A stretch of DNA of 64,000 nucleotides from Nocardia rhizosphaerihabitans (lineage in GTDB: Bacteria > Actinomycetota > Actinomycetes > Mycobacteriales > Mycobacteriaceae): positions 868,001 to 932,000 of the forward strand of contig NZ_BMNE01000001.1 in assembly GCF_014646295.1 (NCBI RefSeq), in the 5' to 3' direction. A program made the translations under genes and the position numbers. The notes beneath the pieces are model-generated. The model had not been told where the DNA came from and searched no databases. It worked only from the letters and a program-made list of their open reading frames with translations. Positions 45,050-52,906 of this stretch are shown one piece after another (the first letter of the stretch is position 1; each line of letters begins with the position of its first letter).

Positions 45050-46102
45050 TCAGGCGTGCTGGGTGAAGCCGACCTGGCCGGGCTTGCGGTTGGGGGCGTA
45101 GCCGAGCTTGGCGAGAGTCTCGTCGACGCTCGAGTACTGCTCGCCGATCCGGTAGATGTCACGGGCTTCCTTGCCGTCGGCGACACCGCGGCCCAGTTCC
45201 TCGGCGATCCGCGCCAGCTGCTTGACCTGATCTGCCGACTTGATCTTCTCGCCCTTGCGGCCCCACAGGGTGTCCTCGTTGCCGCAGCGCGGATGCAGGC
45301 CGAACGCGATCGCCATCGTGTTCACCGGCAGCACGCTGCGCATCAACGTCTCCAGAGTCAGGCACGCGCCATCGGGAACCCGCTGGATGAAGTTCATGAT
45401 GTTGTAGGGGTTCGGGCCGTCGAACCCGCCGCCGATGCCCACCCAGGTGAGATTGAGGGGGCCCATGTACTTGCCCCGCCGGATCAGCCGTTCGACAGTC
45501 TCGAGCTGCGGAATGCTGGAGAGCTGGAAGTGTGGCTGGATGCCATTGGCAGTGAGCCGGCGCAGGTGCTCTTCGACCCACCCCGGGCCGGCGGGCACGG
45601 TCATTTCGCGGTAGGTGTCGTAGAGCTCCGGGCGCTGGAACGAGGTGCCGGCGATGTCGTCGTCGGTCATCAGCTCGACGATGTTCATCTGGCTGGTGTT
45701 GATCGCGATGGTCACCTGGTCCGGCTTCGGGTCCAGCTCGGCGAGCATGTGCCTGGTGTCGTCGGAAAGCCACTTCGCGTCGGTCCCTTCGCCTTCCGGG
45801 GCGAACGAGATCGACCCGCCGACCTGCAGGATCATGTCCGGCACGGCCTCGCGCAGCCCGCTCAGCAGCTCGTTGAACTTCGACAGCCGCTTGGATCCCT
45901 TGCCGTCGAGCTCGCGGACGTGGATGTGCAGGACCGAGGCGCCTGCCTCGTAGCAGTCCACCGCCTGCTGCACGTGCTGCTCGATGGTCAGCGGCAGGTC
46001 CTCACGGAAGTCGTCGGGCTCCCACTCCGGACCATACGGCGCGCAGGTGATGACCAGTTTGTCCTGGTTCTCCGGGAACAGCGCATCGTCGTGGAAATGC
46101 AT
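45050..46102 (-). CDS. BKACE (beta-keto acid cleavage enzyme, DUF849)
   Basis: 350 aa TIM-barrel enzyme of the Kce family. The reaction of this family is: a beta-keto acid plus acetyl-CoA gives acetoacetate plus the CoA ester of the shortened acid. The zinc-binding HIHVRE (about residue 58) and the CoA/substrate blocks WVGIGGGFDGPNPYNI and GLHPRCGNEDTLWG are visible. The R group cannot be told from sequence. ATG 46102. Follows the TauD-type gene by 47 bp. Confidence 0.9.
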   Translation of the reverse strand: MHFHDDALFPENQDKLVITCAPYGPEWEPDDFREDLPLTIEQHVQQAVDCYEAGASVLHIHVRELDGKGSKRLSKFNELLSGLREAVPDMILQVGGSISFAPEGEGTDAKWLSDDTRHMLAELDPKPDQVTIAINTSQMNIVELMTDDDIAGTSFQRPELYDTYREMTVPAGPGWVEEHLRRLTANGIQPHFQLSSIPQLETVERLIRRGKYMGPLNLTWVGIGGGFDGPNPYNIMNFIQRVPDGACLTLETLMRSVLPVNTMAIAFGLHPRCGNEDTLWGRKGEKIKSADQVKQLARIAEELGRGVADGKEARDIYRIGEQYSSVDETLAKLGYAPNRKPGQVGFTQHA

Positions 46103-46149
46103 AATTTTCTCCGATCGGTGTCGAACATTCGTGGAGGGAAAAGGAATTC

Positions 46150-47019
46150 TCAGAACGGTTTGTCGCCGACGATGCCCGCGCGCTCCATCTTGCGGACCGC
46201 GGGCCAGTAATCTTGCACGGCGTAATGCTGGGTGCACCGGTTGTCCCAGATCGCGAAACTGTTCTCCGTCCAGCGCCAGCGGACCTGGAATTCCGGAACG
46301 GCCGCCTGCCGGATCAGGTAATGCAGCAAATCGGCCGCCCCGGGCGCGTAGTCCGCGCCGAAACGCACGTTTTCGGGCGTGTGGTAATTGACCAGGTGCG
46401 TGGTGAAGGAATTGACGAACAGCACGCGCTCACCGGTTTCCGGATGGGTACGTACCACCGGGTGCTCGGCGTCGGGATAACGACGGGCGAGATCGTGCCG
46501 CTGTTCCTCCGGCATCGCCGCACCGAAACTCGCCTCGATGCTGTGGCGCGCCCGCAGGCCCTCGATCCGGGCCTTCACCCGCTCGGGCAGACGCCGGTAC
46601 GCCTCGGCCATGTTCACCCAGATGGTGTCGCCGCCGACCGGCGGAGTCTGCACGCAGCGCAGGACCGAACCCATCGACGGGTTGTCCCGCCAGGTGGCAT
46701 CACAGTGGAAGGAATTCTCGTAATGCTCGGGCTGACTGTCGAGGTCCTTGTAGATGCGCACCAGCCCGGGGTTGTCCGGGTCGCTGCCGAGCACCGGATG
46801 ATCTTCCAGCGGACCGAATCGCTGCGCCAGGGCGACATGTTCGGCGCGGGTGATGTTCTGATCGCGAACGAACAACACCTTGTATTCGAGCAGCAGCGCG
46901 CGCAATTCAGCGAAGAGGGAATCGTCGGCGGCGACCTGAGCGAGGTCCACATTCCCCAGTTCCGCACCGATCGAACAGGTGAGCGGCGTGGCGGTGATCG
47001 ATCTGGCAATCGTTGTCAT
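46150..47019 (-). CDS. TauD/TfdA-family 2-oxoglutarate dioxygenase
   Basis: 289 aa Fe(II)/2-oxoglutarate oxygenase. Iron ligands: His and Asp of FHCDATW (about 108-110) and the distal His of TQHYAVQDY (about 264); the 2-oxoglutarate Arg is in YWPAVRKMERAG. Members hydroxylate taurine, 2,4-D, alkylsulfates and others. Substrate unknown here; it probably opens the pathway by oxidising the imported compound. ATG 47019, 27 bp after the quinone oxidoreductase gene. Confidence 0.9.
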   Translation of the reverse strand: MTTIARSITATPLTCSIGAELGNVDLAQVAADDSLFAELRALLLEYKVLFVRDQNITRAEHVALAQRFGPLEDHPVLGSDPDNPGLVRIYKDLDSQPEHYENSFHCDATWRDNPSMGSVLRCVQTPPVGGDTIWVNMAEAYRRLPERVKARIEGLRARHSIEASFGAAMPEEQRHDLARRYPDAEHPVVRTHPETGERVLFVNSFTTHLVNYHTPENVRFGADYAPGAADLLHYLIRQAAVPEFQVRWRWTENSFAIWDNRCTQHYAVQDYWPAVRKMERAGIVGDKPF

Positions 47020-47046
47020 CGTTGTCCTCCAGTGGTGTCGCCGGGA

Positions 47047-48021
47047 TCAGAGAGTGAAGACCGAGGAACCGATGCTGCGACCCGACTCCATGTCTCGGTG
47101 GGCTTGCACCGCGTCGGAAAGCTTGTAGCGCTGGTTGATCTCGCTCCGGATGCGACCGGCCAGCACATGCGCGAACAACTCACCCGCCAGCTCGGCGCGC
47201 TCCGCGGGATCGGCGATGTAATCGGCGAGTGCGGGACGGGTCACGAACAGCGAGCCCTTGATCGCCAGCTGCATGGCGTTGATGGGCGGCGTCGGACCGG
47301 AAGCGGTGCCGAAGCACACCAGCAGCCCGCGCCGCGCCAGCGAGTCCAGCGACGTGTCGAAGGTGGTCTTGCCGATGCTGTCGTAGACGACCGGTACGCC
47401 CGCACCGCCGGTGATCTCGCGCACCCGCGTGGCGACGTCCTCGCGGGTGTAGATCACGACGTGATCGCATCCGTTGGCCCGGGCGATCTCGGCCTTCTCC
47501 TCGCTGGAGACCGTGCCGATCACGGTGAGCCCCAGCAATTTCGCCCACTGCGCGAAGATCAGTCCGACGCCACCTGCCGCTGCGTGGAGCAGCACGGTAT
47601 CGCCCGCGCGCAGCGGATGGATGCGACGCAACAGGTAGGCGGCGGTCAGACCACGCATCGTCATCGATGCGGCGGTGTCGAAGCCGATCCCGTCCGGCAG
47701 GGCGATCAGATGCTCGGCCGGCATCACCCGTTCGGTGCTGTAGGCGCCGAGCGGGCTACCGGTGTAGGTGACCCGATCCCCCGCCGCGAAGCCGGTGACC
47801 TCCGGGCCGACGGCCTCGATCACCCCGGCCGCCTCGACACCCATCCCCGCGGGCAGCGGCGCCGGGTAGAGACCGGTGCGGAAATAGGTGTCGGCGAAGT
47901 TCAGTCCGACAGCCTCGTGCCGGATCCGCACCTCGCCGGGACCTGGGTCGCCCACCTCGACGTCCTCCCGGCGCAAAACCTCAGGGCCACCTACTTCGTA
48001 GAAGCGAATAGCTTGTGCCAC
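47047..48021 (-). CDS. Zinc-independent quinone oxidoreductase (QOR, MDR family)
   Basis: 324 aa medium-chain reductase. MDR N-domain (VRIRHEAVGLNFADTYFRTGLYP) followed by an NADPH-binding Rossmann fold (VLLHAAAGGVGLIFAQWAKLLG). The structural and catalytic Cys/His zinc ligands of alcohol dehydrogenases are absent, as in QOR. GTG 48021 has AGGAG 8 nt upstream. First gene of the catabolic operon; 251 bp divergent spacer to the AraC regulator. Confidence 0.9.
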   Translation of the reverse strand: MAQAIRFYEVGGPEVLRREDVEVGDPGPGEVRIRHEAVGLNFADTYFRTGLYPAPLPAGMGVEAAGVIEAVGPEVTGFAAGDRVTYTGSPLGAYSTERVMPAEHLIALPDGIGFDTAASMTMRGLTAAYLLRRIHPLRAGDTVLLHAAAGGVGLIFAQWAKLLGLTVIGTVSSEEKAEIARANGCDHVVIYTREDVATRVREITGGAGVPVVYDSIGKTTFDTSLDSLARRGLLVCFGTASGPTPPINAMQLAIKGSLFVTRPALADYIADPAERAELAGELFAHVLAGRIRSEINQRYKLSDAVQAHRDMESGRSIGSSVFTL

Positions 48022-48170
48022 AACAGATCTCCTCGAATTTCGAACGCAGAATCCGGGCCCGGATGTGCCGTCGCACCGCGGCAGCAGCCGTGCCGGTTCC
48101 ATGGATCGCGTGCTGTCAGCGGGAGGTCGCGCCGTGGAAGTTCACCCACTCGCGGTTGCCTCATGCGCTG

Positions 48171-48187
48171 ATCACCAACACTGTGAT
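48171..48187. promoter_or_regulatory. Inverted repeat in the operon/AraC divergent promoter region
   Basis: ATCAC-N7-GTGAT (48171-48175, 48183-48187) in the 251-bp spacer between the two divergent start codons (48021 and 48273). Candidate operator for the AraC-type regulator. Confidence 0.4.
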
Positions 48188-48272
48188 GGGAACCACCGTA
48201 TTCCAGATGACTCCCCTGTGCTTATCCTGGAGGGACATATTGATGTTCATTTCGGGACATAGAGGGATGCCG

Positions 48273-49337
48273 ATGAAGCCACTCGCCCGCTACGCGGCAA
48301 TCCACGGATATGTCGAGCTCAGCCGCTCACTGGGGCTCGATCCGGTCGCCCTGATCCGCGCCGCCGGGCTGGATCCCGCCGGCCTCAGCGCACAGGACCG
48401 CTGGGTCCCCGCTGCCTCTGTCGCCGATCTGCTCGAACGCTCCGCCGCCGACTCGGGGCATGAGGACTTCGGCCTACGGCTGGCCGAACGGCGGCGCTTC
48501 GCCAATCTCGGCCCGCTCAGCATGGTCATCCGCGAGGAGCCCGACGTCCGCAGCGCACTGCGGACCATGACCCGCTACGAGCACATGTTCAACGAATCAC
48601 TGCACACCCGGCTCACCGAGCACAACGACATCGCCACTCTCCGGTTGAGTCTGGATCTGGGTGGGCCGGGCGAAAGCCGACAGGCGATCGAACTGGCCGT
48701 CGGCGTCCTGCACGGCCTGATGCGTGGATTCCTCGGACCCACCTGGCAACCGCTGGAAGTCCGCTTCGCCCACCCCGCACCCCTCGACCGCCGCACCCAC
48801 CACCGCATCCTCGGACCGCACGTCGATTTCGACCAGGACTTCAACGGAATCCTCGTCTACACCACCGATCTCGACGCACCCAACGCCATGGCCGACCCGC
48901 AGCTGCGTACCTACGCGCAGCAAATCGTCAACGCGCCTCGGGCCACACCGAACACGACGACCTCCGAACGCGTTCGGGACCTGATCGAACTACTCCTGCC
49001 GACCGGACGATGCTCGGTCGATCAGATCGCCCGCAGCCTCGGCGTCGACCGGCGCACCATCCACCGCCGCCTCGCCGCCGAGGGCGAGACGTTCACGTCT
49101 CTTGTCGATTCCACCCGAGCCGACCTCGCCGAGCACATGGTCGCCAGCCGCCGCCACGCACTCACCGAGATCGCCGATCTGCTCGCCTTCTCCTCGCCGG
49201 GCAATTTCTCGCGCTGGTTCCGAACCCGCTTCGGCCACAGTCCCAGTCAGTGGCGGGCAGCGCACCCGGCGGACCGTGTTCGAGCCGCTCCCGACGCACG
49301 GCCGCCCAGTGCTCCGCCCACCACCGAGCCGGGCTAG
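48273..49337 (+). CDS. AraC-family transcriptional regulator
   Basis: 354 aa. An arabinose-binding-like N-terminal domain (PF12625 type: LARYAAIHGYVELSRSLGLDPVALIRAAGLDPAGL) is followed by two helix-turn-helices at the C terminus (CSVDQIARSLGVDRRTIHRRLAAEG and ALTEIADLLAFSSPGNFSRWFRTRFGHSPSQWR). It is divergent from the catabolic operon and probably activates it. ATG 48273 has AGAGGG 6 nt upstream; an ATG at 48267 is also in frame. Confidence 0.9.
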   Translation: MKPLARYAAIHGYVELSRSLGLDPVALIRAAGLDPAGLSAQDRWVPAASVADLLERSAADSGHEDFGLRLAERRRFANLGPLSMVIREEPDVRSALRTMTRYEHMFNESLHTRLTEHNDIATLRLSLDLGGPGESRQAIELAVGVLHGLMRGFLGPTWQPLEVRFAHPAPLDRRTHHRILGPHVDFDQDFNGILVYTTDLDAPNAMADPQLRTYAQQIVNAPRATPNTTTSERVRDLIELLLPTGRCSVDQIARSLGVDRRTIHRRLAAEGETFTSLVDSTRADLAEHMVASRRHALTEIADLLAFSSPGNFSRWFRTRFGHSPSQWRAAHPADRVRAAPDARPPSAPPTTEPG

Positions 49338-49575
49338 CGAGGATCGCCGCCGGCACACGGCGCGTGGACGGGGTCGGCGTGGTCCGGCACCGCCACCGCG
49401 TGGGTCCCGGCCCAGGCGGTCGACCGGCTGCTGGAGATCTCCGCGGCGCAGTCGGGCTGCCTAGCGTCCTCACCCCCGACGGCACCCTGATTGTTCAGCA
49501 CCCGCTCCCGCCGCAGACTATGCCGACCAACGTCTGCATCGGGTTCATAGGTAGCGATTGCACGCAGTAGGCACG
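49338..49575. other. Gap between AraC gene and tRNA terminator
   Basis: About 240 bp with no reading frame that I can assign. In frame 1 there are short stretches (VLTPDGTLIVQHPLPPQTMPT) that may be decayed coding sequence. Nothing certain. Confidence 0.3.
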
Positions 49576-49618
49576 AAAAATGGCTGGTCGACATGAAAAC
49601 CATGTCTGACCAGCCATT
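49576..49618 (-). terminator. Terminator of tRNA-Val(CAC)
   Basis: On the minus strand: an 11-bp stem AATGGCTGGTC/GACCAGCCATT, one bulged A, a further 6-bp stem GACATG/CATGTC, loop GTTTT, then TTTTT. It begins 6 nt beyond the tRNA 3' end. Confidence 0.88.
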
Positions 49619-49623
49619 ATGTG

Positions 49624-49695
49624 TGGTCCCAGCTGGTTTCGAACCAGCGACCTTCCGCGTGTGAGGCGGACGCTCTCCCGCTGAGCTATGGGACC
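49624..49695 (-). tRNA. tRNA-Val (CAC)
   Basis: 72 nt cloverleaf. Acceptor GGTCCCA pairs with TGGGACC, D arm GCTC/GAGC, anticodon stem TCCGC/GCGGA with loop CTCACAC (anticodon CAC), and T arm GCTGG-TTCGAAA-CCAGC. Discriminator A; CCA is not encoded. The T arm and 3' acceptor strand are repeated at 37754-37779. Confidence 0.95.
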
Positions 49696-49741
49696 GAACA
49701 CCGTGCCGAGGGGCTTCGGAGAGCCTCTCGAACGAGATGGA

Positions 49742-49747
49742 ACATTA
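49742..49747 (-). promoter_or_regulatory. -10 box of tRNA-Val(CAC)
   Basis: Minus-strand TAATGT, 46 nt upstream of the mature 5' end. The same hexamer is used upstream of the divergent tRNA cluster. Confidence 0.4.
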
Positions 49748-50044
49748 GCACGGCGGACCCGGGTGACACCAAATCGCCTTGTGAACGGGGGCTTCGGGTT
49801 CCTCAGCCTTTTCTGTGGGGCGCCGCGTGCGTGGGCGGGTCGACGGCGGGTCGACGGTTGACATATATTTCAATGCGCATATCTACGTTGTTTCATGCTC
49901 CTGCGACAGACCGCCCCGGGCAAGACCAGCCCTTCCATCGTTGCCGGCACGGACGACGCGAGGCCTCTACGCCGCCCACACTCCCCTATCGACCATCCGA
50001 ACAACACGCCTGTAATTCACATTTAGGCCCATCTACCAGGCGAT

Positions 50045-50074
50045 TTGTAGTCTGCGCCGACCGTCGGCTAATGT
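50045..50074 (+). promoter_or_regulatory. Promoter of the Gly-Cys-Val tRNA cluster
   Basis: TTGTAG (50045-50050), 18-bp spacer, TAATGT (50069-50074), about 60 nt before tRNA-Gly. The 300 bp before it are AT-richer and hold a TTGACA at 49858 but no gene. Confidence 0.5.
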
Positions 50075-50134
50075 TTTCCTCGCACCACGGAGAGCAGCCA
50101 AGCCGACAGGCCGACTGCCTCCGGAAGTGTGAAT

Positions 50135-50206
50135 GCGGATGTAGCGCAGTGGTAGCGCATCACCTTGCCAAGGTGAGGGTCGCGGGTTCAAATCCCGTCA
50201 TCCGCT
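50135..50206 (+). tRNA. tRNA-Gly (GCC)
   Basis: 72 nt. Acceptor GCGGATG/CATCCGC, anticodon loop TTGCCAA (GCC), T arm CGGG-TTCAAAT-CCCG. CCA not encoded. Confidence 0.95.
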
Positions 50207-50253
50207 CGAGAGGTAGGTTAGGCAACTAAGCAAGATGCCATCCTCCTTTGCGC

Positions 50254-50324
50254 GGTGGAGTGGCCGAGTGGTGAGGCAACGGCCTGCAAAGCCGTGCACA
50301 CGGGTTCGATTCCCGTCTCCACCT
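50254..50324 (+). tRNA. tRNA-Cys (GCA)
   Basis: 71 nt. Acceptor GGTGGAG/CTCCACC, anticodon loop CTGCAAA (GCA), T arm with GGGTTCGATTCCC. Discriminator T (U), the cysteine identity base. One nt before tRNA-Val(GAC). Confidence 0.95.
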
Positions 50325-50325
50325 C

Positions 50326-50400
50326 GCGCGATTAGCTCAGCGGGAGAGCGCTTCCCTGACACGGAAGAGGTCACTGGTTCAATCCCAGTATCGCGCACCA
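50326..50400 (+). tRNA. tRNA-Val (GAC)
   Basis: 75 nt including an encoded CCA. Acceptor GCGCGAT/ATCGCGC, anticodon loop CTGACAC (GAC), T arm with TGGTTCAATCCCA. Confidence 0.95.
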
Positions 50401-50403
50401 CAG

Positions 50404-50431
50404 GAAGGCCCCGGTTTCGACCGGGGCCTTC
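50404..50431 (+). terminator. Terminator of the tRNA cluster
   Basis: A 12-bp perfect stem GAAGGCCCCGGT with TTCG tetraloop, followed by TTGCGTTTCC. Four nt after the encoded CCA. Confidence 0.92.
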
Positions 50432-50575
50432 TTGCGTTTCCCGGTCGCCGGCGCCGGGCATAGATGTAACCCAGGTCACTCACGGCCCGGATTCCGTCGA
50501 CGCTCCCCTAGGATCGGCACTCGGCGTCGCCGGGCCGGTCAATGGTGGCGCGGACCGGCGGTTTGGAGGGTGCAG

Positions 50576-51649
50576 TTGAGGCAGATCCTGTTGTCGGCGG
50601 GGATCTCCCTGTTCGTCACCATCACCCTCACCCCTGTGCTGATCCGGGTGTTCGCGCGGCGCGGGTTCGGGCAGGAGATCCGGATCGACGGGCCTGCCAG
50701 TCACCACGCCAAACGCGGCACGCCGACGATGGGTGGGCTGGCGATCGGCGCGGGTGTGTGGGCCGGGTTCCTCGGGTCGCACCTGATCGGATTGCTGTGG
50801 GACGCACCGGGACCCAGCGCGTCCGGCGTGCTGGTGCTGTTGCTGGCTTCTGCGCTGGGAATGGTCGGCTTCCTCGACGATTCGATCAAGCTCCGCAAGC
50901 ATCGCAATCTCGGGTTGACCGCGGCGGGTAAGTATCTCGGGCAGATCGGCGCCGCGGTCGTGTTCGCGGTGCTGGCGCTGCGGTTCCCCGGCGCCACCGG
51001 GCTGACACCGGCCGGGAACAACCTCTCCTATGTCCGCGACATCAACACCATCGCCTTCGGCTCGCTGATCTTCATCGCGTTCATCTGCCTGCTGGTGGTG
51101 GCCTGGTCGAACGCGGTCAACATCACCGACGGACTCGACGGGCTGGCGGCGGGATCGATGAGCCTGACTCTCGGCGCGTACGTGGTGATCACGCTGTGGC
51201 AGTTCGAGAACTCGTGTGAGCTCAGTCCCGGCCGGGGTTGCTACACCGTGCGCGACCCTCTCGACCTGGCGGTGGTCAGCGCGGCCGCGGCGGGCGCCTG
51301 CATCGGATTCCTGTGGTGGAACGCGGCGCCCGCGAAGATCTTCATGGGCGACACCGGCTCGCTCGGGCTGGGCGGGCTGGTGGCGGGGCTGTCGATCACC
51401 AGCCGCACCGAACTGCTCGCGGTGGTGCTCGGCGCGCTGTTCGTCGCGGAGATCCTGTCGGTGCTGCTGCAGATCGTAGTCTTCCGCACCACCCACACGC
51501 GGCTGTTCCGGATGGCGCCGTTCCATCATCACTTCGAACTGAACAACTGGCCCGAGACGGCGGTGATCATCCGGTTCTGGGTGCTGGGCGGCATCGCGTC
51601 GGCCATCGGGCTGTGCCTGTTCTACGGCGAATACATCACCGCGCTCTAG
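50576..51649 (+). CDS. mraY: MraY, phospho-MurNAc-pentapeptide translocase, outside the mur cluster
   Basis: 357 aa, ten membrane helices. It moves phospho-MurNAc-pentapeptide from UDP to undecaprenyl phosphate (lipid I synthesis). Catalytic blocks: [25 protein letters not shown] (double Asp), [24 protein letters not shown], and the carboxy-terminal [15 protein letters not shown] start at 50576 has GGAGG 6 nt upstream and gives the family's usual length and N terminus (LRQILL). No mur/fts genes are adjacent, so this may be a second copy. Confidence 0.88.
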   Translation: MRQILLSAGISLFVTITLTPVLIRVFARRGFGQEIRIDGPASHHAKRGTPTMGGLAIGAGVWAGFLGSHLIGLLWDAPGPSASGVLVLLLASALGMVGFLDDSIKLRKHRNLGLTAAGKYLGQIGAAVVFAVLALRFPGATGLTPAGNNLSYVRDINTIAFGSLIFIAFICLLVVAWSNAVNITDGLDGLAAGSMSLTLGAYVVITLWQFENSCELSPGRGCYTVRDPLDLAVVSAAAAGACIGFLWWNAAPAKIFMGDTGSLGLGGLVAGLSITSRTELLAVVLGALFVAEILSVLLQIVVFRTTHTRLFRMAPFHHHFELNNWPETAVIIRFWVLGGIASAIGLCLFYGEYITAL

Positions 51650-51715
51650 CCGGGCGCTGTCGGTGGCCCCGGCTACGCTGACCCGACACAGCGAGCCGAG
51701 CGGGAGGTTGCCCAG

Positions 51716-52906
51716 TTGAGTGCCGGGAGCGGGCGGGAAATCGACCACGACATCGCCGCCGATGTCTCCTTCGAGCTCGAGGAACTGGACGAGCTGGTGG
51801 CCGAACTGCTCACCGAGCACGCCGAGCGCGCCGCCAGGGACGCGCGGATCGTCGCCCTGCGCCTGGGCATCGGCGGGCAGCGCCCGGAAACCCTCACCCG
51901 CATCGGCGCCCGCTACGACCTGGCTCGCGACCGGGTCCGCCAGCTCTATGCCAAGGCGATCGGGCAGATCGTGCGGGAAGCGGCCCGCTCCGGGCATCGC
52001 TGCGCCGAGGTGTTCGGGCACCGGTATCCGCGTGACGCGGGTGATCTGCGCCTGGTGCGGGAACTGCTCGCCGAGACCTATGCCACCGACACCGATCTGG
52101 TGGCGATGGAATGGTCGTATCTGAAGCTGCGCCTGGCCGGGCACGACCAGGCCGACGCCAAGCGCGTCGCCGGGTACGTGATGCAGCGAATCCTGGGCTG
52201 GCAGAAGAAGACCGCCAGCATCCTGGCCAAACTGCAGCCGCTCGACGAGGCAGGCGAGCTGGGGCCGCTGCTCGACGACGTCGAGTGGTCCACCGGTGCC
52301 CCGGCTCCCCTGCCGACCGCGTCGGCCCGGGTCGCCGACGGTGACGACGAGGGACGCGGCCGCTTCTACCTCGCCACCGTCGGACGCGACGTCGCCTACG
52401 ACTCCGCCCTGGCGGCGCGCCTGCTGCGAACCCTCGACGCGGACCCGCTGGCGACCGCGTTCCAAGAGGAGCCGACCGCGCTCACCTACCGCTTCGCCGG
52501 CGAGGACCACGTGCACTATCCGGCGGTCGCCGCCCAGCTCACCGACGGCCGGATCGTGCTCGTCGACGTCATCCCACTGGGCCGGATCGCCTTCCACCAC
52601 ACCAGAATCCAGAGCGAACTGGGTCGCGCCTACGCCCACGAGCACGGCTGGGGCTGGCTGACCTGGACCGGCAGCGCCCTCGACCCAGCGCGGCTGCGCG
52701 CGCGCACGATCGACCCGGCGATCGAGGCACGCATCGCCGCCGATCTGGCGCGAGGTCCCTACGATGGGCGCGCGCTGACAGCCGTGCGCGCCGAGACCGG
52801 TCTGGAACTACTCGACCTGGCCGGGCTCGTGCTGCGCAACGACTGGCAATGGGACCGCACGCCCCTGCGGCTCAGCGCGTCACCATCGCGCCCGCCATCA
52901 CCGTGA
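51716..52906 (+). CDS. HTH (sigma-region-4-like) protein with possible TnsA-like domain
   Basis: 396 aa. Residues about 45-90 resemble sigma region 4 (LRLGIGGQRPETLTRIGARYDLARDRVRQLYAKAIG). The middle is helical. Residues about 245-325 (HVHYPAVAAQLTDGRIVLVDVIPLGRIAFH... HGWGWLTWTG) resemble the TnsA/restriction-endonuclease fold, but PA replaces PD and DVIP replaces EVKP. If so, it is probably catalytically dead. TTG start with GGGAGG 8 nt upstream. Its last 35 nt overlap the convergent CoiA-like gene. Function unknown. Confidence 0.5.
   Translation: MSAGSGREIDHDIAADVSFELEELDELVAELLTEHAERAARDARIVALRLGIGGQRPETLTRIGARYDLARDRVRQLYAKAIGQIVREAARSGHRCAEVFGHRYPRDAGDLRLVRELLAETYATDTDLVAMEWSYLKLRLAGHDQADAKRVAGYVMQRILGWQKKTASILAKLQPLDEAGELGPLLDDVEWSTGAPAPLPTASARVADGDDEGRGRFYLATVGRDVAYDSALAARLLRTLDADPLATAFQEEPTALTYRFAGEDHVHYPAVAAQLTDGRIVLVDVIPLGRIAFHHTRIQSELGRAYAHEHGWGWLTWTGSALDPARLRARTIDPAIEARIAADLARGPYDGRALTAVRAETGLELLDLAGLVLRNDWQWDRTPLRLSASPSRPPSP

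Noticed and set aside
37754..49695. An integrase, excisionase, plasmid replication gene or transposase in the proposed island
   Set aside because: None of the reading frames shows such motifs. The island proposal rests on the tRNA repeat and gene content only.
49864..50040. A promoter at TTGACA (49858) driving a gene in the AT-richer stretch before the tRNA cluster
   Set aside because: No -10 at good spacing and no reading frame downstream until tRNA-Gly.
50480..52645. 721-codon minus-strand frame covering mraY and the HTH gene
   Set aside because: It mirrors two unrelated plus-strand genes and has GC-driven composition (Arg, Gly, Gln, His).
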